Shown here: positions 7,311 to 14,025 of the stretch, piece by piece
How the letters are laid out: every line of letters starts with the position of its first letter
Numbering within the stretch: position 1 is the first letter of the stretch
Origin: Tannerella sp. oral taxon 808
GTDB taxonomy: Bacteria > Bacteroidota > Bacteroidia > Bacteroidales > Tannerellaceae
Reading direction: 5' to 3'
NCBI GenBank assembly: GCA_002890585.1
Contig: MIQB01000018.1
Location: 1 to 34,706, forward strand
DNA: 34,706 nt
Notes under the pieces: generated by a model
Databases searched by the model: none
Told to the model about the DNA's origin: nothing
What the model saw: only the letters and a program-made list of their open reading frames with translations
Position numbers and translations under genes: made by a program

Positions 7311-9431
7311 CTATGCCTTCGGCTTCTCAGCTTCCTTCGGCTTGTCTCCGTTCTTGAGGTACTTATCGAACCATTTGAAGAACTCGCGCTGCCAAAGGAT
7401 GGCGTTCTGCGGACTGAGCACCCAGTGATTCTCCGTCGGGAAGATGAGCAGACGGCTTTCCACGCCTAACATGCGCGCCGTGTTGAACGCCGCCATACCC
7501 TGAGAATACGGTACGCGGAAGTCTTGTTCGCCATGCACAATCATAATCGGCGTGTTCCAGTTCTTCACCATCAGGTGGGGCGAATGCGCGTACGTGTTTT
7601 GAGCGACTTTGTTTTCCTTATCCCACGGTGCACCGCCGTTCTCCCATTCGTCGAAGAACATTTCCTCCGTCGTCGGATACATGAACTCCGAGTTGAAGAT
7701 GCCGCAATGCGCCAAGAAGGCTTTGAAGCGCCCTTTGTGCGTGCCGGCCAAGTGGAAAATGGAGTAGCCGCCGTAGCTGGCACCCATCGCGCCGACGTGA
7801 TCCTTGTCTGCCCACGGTTCCTTACAAATCTCATCGATGGCAGAGAGAAGATCCTGCTCATCCTGTGTACCGTGATGCTTTGAGATAGCATCGGCCCACT
7901 CCTGACCCGAACCAGACGTGCCACGACGGGCAGGCACAACGACTACGTAACCCTGTGCAGCCATCAACATATAGCTCCAGCGGTAGCTGAACGACGGGCT
8001 GAGCACGCCCTGCGGACCACCGGTGCACATGAGCAGGATGGGGTACTTCTTCGACGCGTCAAACTTCGGCGGGTAGACTACCCAAGTCACCATCTGCTTG
8101 TTGTCCGTGGTCGTCACGAAGCGTTTCTCGAACGTCGGCAGGTTGAGCTTGCTCAGCAAATCCTTGTTCACCTGCGAGAGATCGGTGCCTTTGCCCGTAG
8201 CTGGGTCTACGCTGTAGATCTCGGCCGGATCGACGAGCGTGGTGCGCGTAGCGATGAGCTTATCGCCAGCCAGCTGCACATGCTGATAATCCTGGTTTCC
8301 GTCGGTAAGCTGGCGGAAGGAGCAGGTAGCTACATCGAAAGCGAAGATCTGATACGCCTCCTTGATCGGCGCGGTCAGATAAATGGTCTTGCCGTCGGGC
8401 GTCCATTGCAGCGACGAGGGACTGGCGTCGAGCGAATCGGAGACGTCTGTCATCTGCCCATTTGGCCAATCCATCACCATCATCCGCTCTTTGTCGGCCT
8501 CGTATCCGCCGCGGCGCATGCTGGACCAGAGCAGCTTCTTGCCGTCGGGCGAGAACTGCGGGTTTTGGTCGTAGCCCGGCATGTCAGGCGTCAGGAGGCG
8601 CGTCTTCTTGTCGGCCAAGGTGTAGGCGTAGAGGTTGGAGTTGGTTTGGAAAGCATAATCGAGGCCGGAAAGCTTCTTGCAGGTGTAAACGATCGTGGAT
8701 CCGTCGGGGCTCCAAGTGATCTGCTCCATGCCACCGAAGGGCTTCACGGGCGAGTCGAAGGGTTCGCCTGGCATGATGTCTTCCACGGCCTTCACCTTGT
8801 CGTCCTTCACGTCGGCCAGGTAGAGGTGGCTGTAGTTGCCATCCTTCCACGTGTCCCAGTGGCGATACATAAGGTCGTCGTAGACGTAGGCTTTGGCCTT
8901 GTCTAAGTCTTCGTAGAGATCCTCATTCACGCACTTCTCGATCTTGGTGGGGATGACGAGGAGGATCTTGTCGCCAGCTGGGGCGTAGAGGAAGCCTTCA
9001 ATCGATTGCTCGATGTCAGAGACCTGCTTCTCTGAGCTGCCGTCGGGGGCGATGTTCCAGAGTTTCCCTTCGCGCAGGTAAGCGATGGCTTTGCCCGAGG
9101 GCGTCCAAGCCACTTCGCTTTCACTCGCGGCCGTGTGCGTGAGTTGCTTCTTGTTCCCCCCGTCGGCATCCATCACGTAGAGGTCGGCGTTGCCACGGTT
9201 TTCGGGGATGCTGTAATAGGTCACGGTGTAGGCCACTTGCTTGCCGTCAGGCGAGACGCTGACGTTGCCCACGCGACCGAAAGCCCAAAGCACTTCAGGC
9301 GTCATTTGTCCGTTTTCGATCTTCACATCCGGCGCCCCGATGACGGTCTTGTCGGCGGCGTCGTTCTTCTGTTCCGTTGTGTTGCATGCCATCATGGCGA
9401 TCATGGTACATGCGGCAATTTCTCTTTTCAT
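7311..9431 (-). CDS. dpp5: S9 family dipeptidyl peptidase, DPP5-like lipoprotein
   Basis: This 706-residue protein starts at ATG 9431 because MKREIAACTMIAMMAC gives a lipoprotein signal (Cys16); the upstream in-frame extension has no signal features. PD40-type propeller repeats (SVSPDGKQVAY, WSPDGSTIVY, FSPDGKKLLW, WTPDGKTIY) cover about 40-430. The hydrolase domain carries Ser552 (GASYGGYS), Asp637 (HGEQDFRVPY) and His669 (TENHWVL). The motifs and length resemble Porphyromonas gingivalis DPP5, which removes dipeptides with a hydrophobic P1 residue, so a periplasmic role in peptide nutrition is likely. The C-terminus is a short Lys/Pro/Glu tail. The gene is divergent from the TPR gene, and its 5' end is partly duplicated at 10123-10224. 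Confidence 0.9.
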   Translation of the reverse strand: MKREIAACTMIAMMACNTTEQKNDAADKTVIGAPDVKIENGQMTPEVLWAFGRVGNVSVSPDGKQVAYTVTYYSIPENRGNADLYVMDADGGNKKQLTHTAASESEVAWTPSGKAIAYLREGKLWNIAPDGSSEKQVSDIEQSIEGFLYAPAGDKILLVIPTKIEKCVNEDLYEDLDKAKAYVYDDLMYRHWDTWKDGNYSHLYLADVKDDKVKAVEDIMPGEPFDSPVKPFGGMEQITWSPDGSTIVYTCKKLSGLDYAFQTNSNLYAYTLADKKTRLLTPDMPGYDQNPQFSPDGKKLLWSSMRRGGYEADKERMMVMDWPNGQMTDVSDSLDASPSSLQWTPDGKTIYLTAPIKEAYQIFAFDVATCSFRQLTDGNQDYQHVQLAGDKLIATRTTLVDPAEIYSVDPATGKGTDLSQVNKDLLSKLNLPTFEKRFVTTTDNKQMVTWVVYPPKFDASKKYPILLMCTGGPQGVLSPSFSYRWSYMLMAAQGYVVVVPARRGTSGSGQEWADAISKHHGTQDEQDLLSAIDEICKEPWADKDHVGAMGASYGGYSIFHLAGTHKGRFKAFLAHCGIFNSEFMYPTTEEMFFDEWENGGAPWDKENKVAQNTYAHSPHLMVKNWNTPIMIVHGEQDFRVPYSQGMAAFNTARMLGVESRLLIFPTENHWVLSPQNAILWQREFFKWFDKYLKNGDKPKEAEKPKA

Positions 9432-10089
9432 CCGTATAAAAGTTTGTTTAAACGACCGTAAAAGTACGAACGTGATTGGGATCCGGTGCGGGATTGCGGG
9501 GCATCGGATTGTGGCAAGCCATTTTCGATTGGGAAGATCACTTGGCATGGCATTTGTAAACCGACCCGACATTTGTGCCCACCCTCACTCACCACCTGCT
9601 ATATGACAATCCAAGACATCCACACCACCTACGCCTGCATCATCGACCAGCTCGATCAGGCCTCGATGAAAGGCGCCCTCGACGCCCTCACCCACCTTAT
9701 CGTCGCCACCGGGAAACAACAATTCCTCGGCCAAGCCGATGAGTTGCAGAGTACCTATAGATATATGTTGCACTACTACGTCGAGGGCTTCGACGATCCG
9801 CAGCGCAACAACATCCGCGACGACATCCGCCGCCGCGCCTACGAGCTGGCCGACACCGTACGCCACGAAGCCCTCGGCGACATCTCGCCCACCTACTACT
9901 ACGCCCTCCGGCGCGTCGCCCGTTATCAATCATCAGACATCCCTACCATCCTACAGGAGGTCACGCTATGCGATGCGGTTGGCGAACGTGAGCAGCATGA
10001 GCTCACAGCCGTTCGCCTCTTCGACCAAGTCTATACAACCGGCTTCCTCAACCCGCAAGCCACCGACGCCCTCAGCGAGGCGCTCCGTA
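9330..10089. repeat. 760-bp direct repeat, left copy
   Basis: By reading the two segments side by side, 9330-10089 and 10123-10882 appear identical, with a constant offset of 793 bp. The copy contains the first ~34 codons of dpp5, the divergent promoter region and the first ~162 codons of the TPR gene. The left copy remains joined to the intact dpp5. Confidence 0.95.
9458..9466 (-). promoter_or_regulatory. Candidate -7 box of dpp5
   Basis: The minus-strand sequence is TACTTTTAC, close to TAnnTTTG, 27 bp upstream of the dpp5 start. An identical copy lies at 10251-10259 within the right repeat and could drive the truncated dpp5 fragment. Confidence 0.45.
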
Positions 10090-10115
10090 GGATGGTAGGG
10101 ATGTCTGATGATTGA
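9603..10115 (+). pseudogene. Truncated duplicate of the TPR gene (N-terminal 162 codons)
   Basis: Starting at the same ATG context as the intact gene (MTIQDIHTTY), this frame is identical to the intact TPR protein through EALR. It then runs into the inverted junction segment and stops after RMVGMSDD. It lacks all of the C-terminal TPR part, giving about 170 residues. The promoter region is duplicated with it, so it could still be expressed as an N-terminal fragment. It is a product of the local duplication, or of an assembly error. Confidence 0.85.
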
Positions 10116-10224
10116 TAACGGGCGGCGCCCCGATGACGGTCTTGTCGGCGGCGTCGTTCTTCTGTTCCGTTGTGTTGCATGCCATCATGGCGATCATGGT
10201 ACATGCGGCAATTTCTCTTTTCAT
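10072..10224 (-). pseudogene. Truncated duplicate of dpp5 (signal peptide plus chimeric tail)
   Basis: The first ~34 codons of dpp5, including the lipoprotein signal MKREIAACTMIAMMAC, are duplicated here with the candidate promoter. The frame then passes into the 38-nt inverted junction (encoding PVINHQTSLPSY) and stops after GAPR, giving a 50-residue chimeric peptide. No peptidase domain remains. It overlaps the end of the truncated TPR copy on the other strand. Confidence 0.75.
10087..10124. other. 38-nt inverted insertion at the duplication junction
   Basis: These 38 nt are the exact reverse complement of 9917-9954 (and of the same site in the right copy), a segment inside the TPR gene. 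The insert overlaps the end of the left repeat by 3 nt (GTA) and the start of the right repeat by 2 nt (CG). This inverted, templated filler with microhomology is typical of template switching during replication, or of a chimeric assembly join. Confidence 0.9.
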
Positions 10225-10882
10225 CCGTATAAAAGTTTGTTTAAACGACCGTAAAAGTACGAACGTGATTGGGATCCGGTGCGGGATTGCGGGGCATCGG
10301 ATTGTGGCAAGCCATTTTCGATTGGGAAGATCACTTGGCATGGCATTTGTAAACCGACCCGACATTTGTGCCCACCCTCACTCACCACCTGCTATATGAC
10401 AATCCAAGACATCCACACCACCTACGCCTGCATCATCGACCAGCTCGATCAGGCCTCGATGAAAGGCGCCCTCGACGCCCTCACCCACCTTATCGTCGCC
10501 ACCGGGAAACAACAATTCCTCGGCCAAGCCGATGAGTTGCAGAGTACCTATAGATATATGTTGCACTACTACGTCGAGGGCTTCGACGATCCGCAGCGCA
10601 ACAACATCCGCGACGACATCCGCCGCCGCGCCTACGAGCTGGCCGACACCGTACGCCACGAAGCCCTCGGCGACATCTCGCCCACCTACTACTACGCCCT
10701 CCGGCGCGTCGCCCGTTATCAATCATCAGACATCCCTACCATCCTACAGGAGGTCACGCTATGCGATGCGGTTGGCGAACGTGAGCAGCATGAGCTCACA
10801 GCCGTTCGCCTCTTCGACCAAGTCTATACAACCGGCTTCCTCAACCCGCAAGCCACCGACGCCCTCAGCGAGGCGCTCCGTA
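10123..10882. repeat. 760-bp direct repeat, right copy
   Basis: This copy matches 9330-10089 throughout by eye. It is joined on its right to the intact TPR gene, and on its left to the inverted junction segment rather than to dpp5. Confidence 0.95.
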
Positions 10883-12543
10883 ACCCATCCTATCCCGCAG
10901 ACGTGAAGACGCTCATCATCTCCGCCCTGCTCCTCGCCCTGCAAGCCTCCTTCGACCGCAACAAGGTGCGCCTCCTCTTCGACGCCGCCGCCCTCACCGA
11001 CGCCATCAGCCTGCAAGCCCTCGTAGCCCTCTGCCTCACACTCGATGCCTACAGCACCCGCCTCGCGCTTTACCCCGAAATCCACGACCGATTAGAGGCG
11101 CTGGCTGAAACGCCCAACTTCCGCCGCCGCCTCTGCACTGTCATCATCCGCTTCATCCTTACCCGCGAGACGGAAAAGGTGGCCCACCGCATGCAGAATG
11201 ACATCATCCCCGAGATCATGAAGTTCACCACGCGTGGCGGAAAGGTCTCGGCAAGGGACTTCCTCAACGAGATCGCCGGCGAGGAGATGAACCCCGAATG
11301 GATGGAACGCATGATGAGCAGTAGCGACAAACTGTCAGGCTGGATGCGTGAATACAGCGAGATGCAAGAGGAGGGCATCGACCTGCTACACTCCGCCTTC
11401 GGCTCCCTCAAGCGCTTCCCCTTCTTCCAAGAACTGAGCAACTGGTTCCTGCCCTTCACCCCGCAACACACCACCTTCCGCAGCCTCCCCATTGAGGACG
11501 GCCTCAAGGAACTGATGCGCACCACGCCCTTCATGTGCGACTCTGACAAATATTCCCTCTGCATCAGCATGCTTTACATGCCCGAGCAGCAACGCCGCAT
11601 ACTCCGCGAACAACTGCAAGGCGACGCGACGCAGCTCCGGGAGCAAGAGGCCGCCGAACTGAGCCACACCGCCAAGCTCGAAGAGCGATCCATCGGCCTT
11701 TACATCCGCAACCTCTACCGCTTCTACAAGCTCCACCCCCGCCACACCGACTTCAGCGACATCTTCAATCGCCCCCTCGACTTCCATCGCCTGCCCATCC
11801 TCCGCCCATACCTCTCCGACGCCGAAATGCTGCTCCACATTGCCGAAGTCTACCTCCGCAAGGGGTATCCTAACGACGCCCGGCCCATCTACCAAGAGCT
11901 CATCGAACGCGGCGAGGGCGACAGCGAAATGCTCCACCAAAAGCTCGGATACTGCCTGCAAATGGCTGGCGACATCGCTGGAGCCCTCCGCGAATACCTC
12001 CGCGCTGAGATGATCAACCCCGACAGCAAATGGCTCCTCCGGCGCATCGCCACCTGCTATCGCGCCCTCAAGCAACCCGCTGAAGCCGTCAAGTTCTTAC
12101 TCCGCCACGACCGTTTAGAGCCTGACAATCTGTCCGTCATGCTCCACATCGGCCATTGCTACCTTGAGCAACAGCAATACGACGAGGCGCTGAAATACTA
12201 CTTCAAGGTAGAATACCTCGACCCCTCGAACACCAAGGCGCGGCGCGGCGTAGCCTGGTGCTCCTTCGTCGTCGGCAAGTACGACCAGGCCCGCGCCGTC
12301 TATCGCAAGCTCATCGCCGACCACCCGCAGCCGGAGGATTACCTCAACGCCGGCCACACCGAGTGGGCCATGCGCAACATCAAGGGCGCCGTAGCCCACT
12401 ATCAACAAGCCATCGCGGGCGAAGACTTCCAGACCTTCACCACCCATTTCAATGCCGATCGCCCCGCCCTGCTCCACGCCGGAATCACCCCCGACGAGGT
12501 CGCCATGATGCTCGACGAACTGCGTTACGCCACAACGGAATGA
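10396..12543 (+). CDS. Tetratricopeptide repeat (TPR) protein
   Basis: This is a 715-residue protein. The start at 10396 (MTIQDIHTTYACIID) is preferred over the open frame from 10279, because the upstream residues are Cys-rich and look like leader DNA. No Shine-Dalgarno is visible, as usual in this phylum. The N-terminal ~470 residues are helical without a recognised domain. The C-terminal part (about 485-690) has at least five TPR-like units, for example AEVYLRKGYPNDARPIYQEL, LGYCLQMAGDIAGALREYL and GHCYLEQQQYDEALKYY. There is no signal peptide, so it is probably a cytosolic scaffold; its partners are unknown. It is divergent from dpp5 and stands alone. Its first 162 codons also exist as a truncated duplicate at 9603-10115. 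Confidence 0.85.
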   Translation: MTIQDIHTTYACIIDQLDQASMKGALDALTHLIVATGKQQFLGQADELQSTYRYMLHYYVEGFDDPQRNNIRDDIRRRAYELADTVRHEALGDISPTYYYALRRVARYQSSDIPTILQEVTLCDAVGEREQHELTAVRLFDQVYTTGFLNPQATDALSEALRNPSYPADVKTLIISALLLALQASFDRNKVRLLFDAAALTDAISLQALVALCLTLDAYSTRLALYPEIHDRLEALAETPNFRRRLCTVIIRFILTRETEKVAHRMQNDIIPEIMKFTTRGGKVSARDFLNEIAGEEMNPEWMERMMSSSDKLSGWMREYSEMQEEGIDLLHSAFGSLKRFPFFQELSNWFLPFTPQHTTFRSLPIEDGLKELMRTTPFMCDSDKYSLCISMLYMPEQQRRILREQLQGDATQLREQEAAELSHTAKLEERSIGLYIRNLYRFYKLHPRHTDFSDIFNRPLDFHRLPILRPYLSDAEMLLHIAEVYLRKGYPNDARPIYQELIERGEGDSEMLHQKLGYCLQMAGDIAGALREYLRAEMINPDSKWLLRRIATCYRALKQPAEAVKFLLRHDRLEPDNLSVMLHIGHCYLEQQQYDEALKYYFKVEYLDPSNTKARRGVAWCSFVVGKYDQARAVYRKLIADHPQPEDYLNAGHTEWAMRNIKGAVAHYQQAIAGEDFQTFTTHFNADRPALLHAGITPDEVAMMLDELRYATTE

Positions 12544-12587
12544 ATCCCCATTCCGCCGCGATAAAGAGGGAGTAAACACACCCCACA

Positions 12588-12640
12588 AAAGGGCCTCGGA
12601 CTTTCTGTTGAGACAAAAAACGGATCGCTCAGGGCCCTTT
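12588..12640 (+). terminator. Weak hairpin after the TPR gene
   Basis: AAAGGGCC (12588-12595) pairs with GGCCCTTT (12633-12640) across a long 37-nt loop, followed by a pyrimidine-rich stretch. It is a possible terminator, but the loop is large and there is no strict T-run. Confidence 0.35.
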
Positions 12641-12741
12641 CCTTTCCAAAGCATACGAGAAACACCTCGCAAAGCCTCCACCGCCTTTCGCGACAGGCCA
12701 AAAACATCTCGCACGCCTTTCTCCGAAACTTTATTCTCTTT

Positions 12742-12757
12742 TTCGTGACATCACGAA
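12742..12757. promoter_or_regulatory. Palindromic operator-like site
   Basis: TTCGTGACATCACGAA has perfect 7-bp arms around a 2-bp centre. The form resembles Crp/Fnr-type sites. It stands just before the 42-bp array and about 550 bp upstream of ahpC, so any target gene is uncertain. Confidence 0.3.
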
Positions 12758-12785
12758 GAAGTGATCATCCATATATTAATCTCTA

Positions 12786-13092
12786 TGTGCACACACGCAG
12801 AAAAGGATATATTTTTATTCATATATATATGCATGCACAAAACAAAGGAATAAACTCTCTTCATATGTATCTGCATACACATGAATATGTATAAATTATT
12901 TTCAAATCATCGTGCATGCATGTAGAAAAGAATAAGATTTAGTTTGAATCTAACTGCATACACAAACAGGCTAATCACATTGTTTTCAATTTTACCTGCA
13001 CACACAAAGAACTCAATAAAACTGTTTTCATATCTACATCCACGCACAAAATCTAAGAAAAAAGCATGTCACTATCTATGTGCATGCACAAA
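12786..13092. repeat. 42-bp phased degenerate array with a TGCATGCACA core
   Basis: Eight cores related to TGCATGCACA begin at 12788, 12830, 12872, 12913, 12955, 12997, 13039 and 13081, with spacings of 42, 42, 41, 42, 42, 42 and 42 bp. The core varies (TGCACACACG, TGCATACACA, TCCACGCACA) and the spacers are mostly diverged apart from A-rich and TTTTCA-like blocks. The stretch is markedly AT-rich beside its GC-rich neighbours. It lies between the TPR gene and ahpC. 12544-12785 and 13093-13230 hold no convincing gene; small frames here read through the repeats. Confidence 0.85.
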
Positions 13093-13230
13093 GACATCAA
13101 TAACAAGCCCGACAACCTCTCCTCAACTGATTATCCTCCCACCCCGATTCCCGACATCAGATTTCACTCCGCTTCCCCGTCACGCCATTTTCCGCAAGGC
13201 CTTCGCAATGTAGATTTTGCAAACTCGATA

Positions 13231-13260
13231 TTGCAGGGATAAGAGAGGCGTATACATTTG
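13231..13260 (+). promoter_or_regulatory. ahpC promoter (-33/-7)
   Basis: TACATTTG (13253-13260) is an exact TAnnTTTG -7 box, 51 bp upstream of the ahpC ATG. A TTGC at 13231-13234 stands 18 bp upstream, where a -33 element is expected. Confidence 0.65.
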
Positions 13261-13311
13261 CCCCGGAATTGTAACGGTTACAGTTTCATCAAACACAAAA
13301 CATCAAACACC

Positions 13312-13878
13312 ATGGTACCTATCATTAATCAGCAAGTGCCTGCCTTCAGCGTGCAGGCGTTTCACAACGGAGAGTTCAAAACAGTAACGAACAAGGACAT
13401 CGAAGGCCGCTGGGTCGTGTTCTTCTTTTACCCCGCAGATTTTTCTTTCGTCTGCCCCACCGAGCTACTCGATCTGGCCAACAAGTACGCCGACTTCAAG
13501 GCCGCCGGCGTCGAGGTGTATTCCGTGAGCACGGATTCGCACTTTGTGCACAAGGCCTGGCACGACGCCTCGGAGAGCATCCGTCAGATCACCTACCCCA
13601 TGCTGGCCGACACGACTGGCGCCCTCGCGCGTGCCTTCGGCGTCATGATTGAGGAGTCGGGCATGGCTTACCGCGGCACCTTTGTGGTTAACCCCGAGGG
13701 ACGCATCAAGGTGGCCGAGATCCAAGACAACAGCATCGGCCGCAACGCCGAGGAACTCTTCCGCAAGGTGGAGGCCGCGCAGTTCGTCGCCCAGCACGAC
13801 GGCGAGGTCTGCCCCGCCAACTGGAAGAAGGGCAAGAAAACCCTGAAGCCGAGCATCGACTTAGTGGGCAAAATCTGA
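13312..13878 (+). CDS. ahpC: Alkyl hydroperoxide reductase subunit C (peroxiredoxin)
   Basis: This 188-residue typical 2-Cys peroxiredoxin reduces H2O2, organic peroxides and peroxynitrite in the cytosol. The peroxidatic Cys48 sits in DFSFVCPTE and the resolving Cys167 in GEVCPANWK; both are intact, and the C-terminal tail (GKKTLKPSIDLVGKI) is full length. The start is the ATG at 13312, giving the usual MVPIINQQVPAF N-terminus; an in-frame upstream extension from 13258 would include promoter DNA. The gene has its own promoter and a strong terminator, so it is monocistronic. The usual partner ahpF is not next to it; the next gene is dsbD. Peroxide regulation, for example by OxyR, is likely in this phylum, but no operator could be assigned. 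Confidence 0.97.
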   Translation: MVPIINQQVPAFSVQAFHNGEFKTVTNKDIEGRWVVFFFYPADFSFVCPTELLDLANKYADFKAAGVEVYSVSTDSHFVHKAWHDASESIRQITYPMLADTTGALARAFGVMIEESGMAYRGTFVVNPEGRIKVAEIQDNSIGRNAEELFRKVEAAQFVAQHDGEVCPANWKKGKKTLKPSIDLVGKI

Positions 13879-13918
13879 TCCCGCATCATCCGGGGGATTC
13901 CCCCCCCCTGAAAACAAG

Positions 13919-13968
13919 CGTCGGAAGGGCTTGAGGACACCGATTCCTCACCCTTCCGACGCGTTTTT
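13919..13968 (+). terminator. Strong rho-independent terminator of ahpC
   Basis: CGTCGGAAGGG (13919-13929) pairs with CCCTTCCGACG (13951-13961), extended by an inner TGAGG/CCTCA stem, and is followed by TTTTT at 13964-13968. Confidence 0.92.
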
Positions 13969-13994
13969 GTGTGAAATCGAAACATTTAGTTTTG
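13966..13994 (+). promoter_or_regulatory. dsbD promoter overlapping the ahpC terminator tail
   Basis: TAGTTTTG (13987-13994) matches TAnnTTTG and lies 31 bp upstream of the dsbD start. TTTG at 13966-13969, within the T-tract of the ahpC terminator, is a candidate -33 element with a 17-bp spacer. Confidence 0.55.
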
Positions 13995-14025
13995 CGCCCC
14001 AGAGAAACAAACACAAATCATACTA

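Noticed and set aside
9432..9572. Longer start for dpp5
   Set aside because: It would bury the lipoprotein signal behind 47 residues and include the promoter region; MKREIAACTMIAMMAC is a proper signal start.
10279..10395. Longer start for the TPR protein
   Set aside because: The upstream 39 codons are Cys-rich leader DNA shared with the divergent promoter region; MTIQDIHTTY is a better start.
12786..13092. CRISPR array
   Set aside because: Units are degenerate, cores are only ~10 bp, spacers are not unique inserts between identical repeats, and no cas gene is in the window. The same holds for the other four arrays.
12944..13213. 89-residue open frame
   Set aside because: It reads across the 42-bp array and has no domain, promoter or sensible composition.
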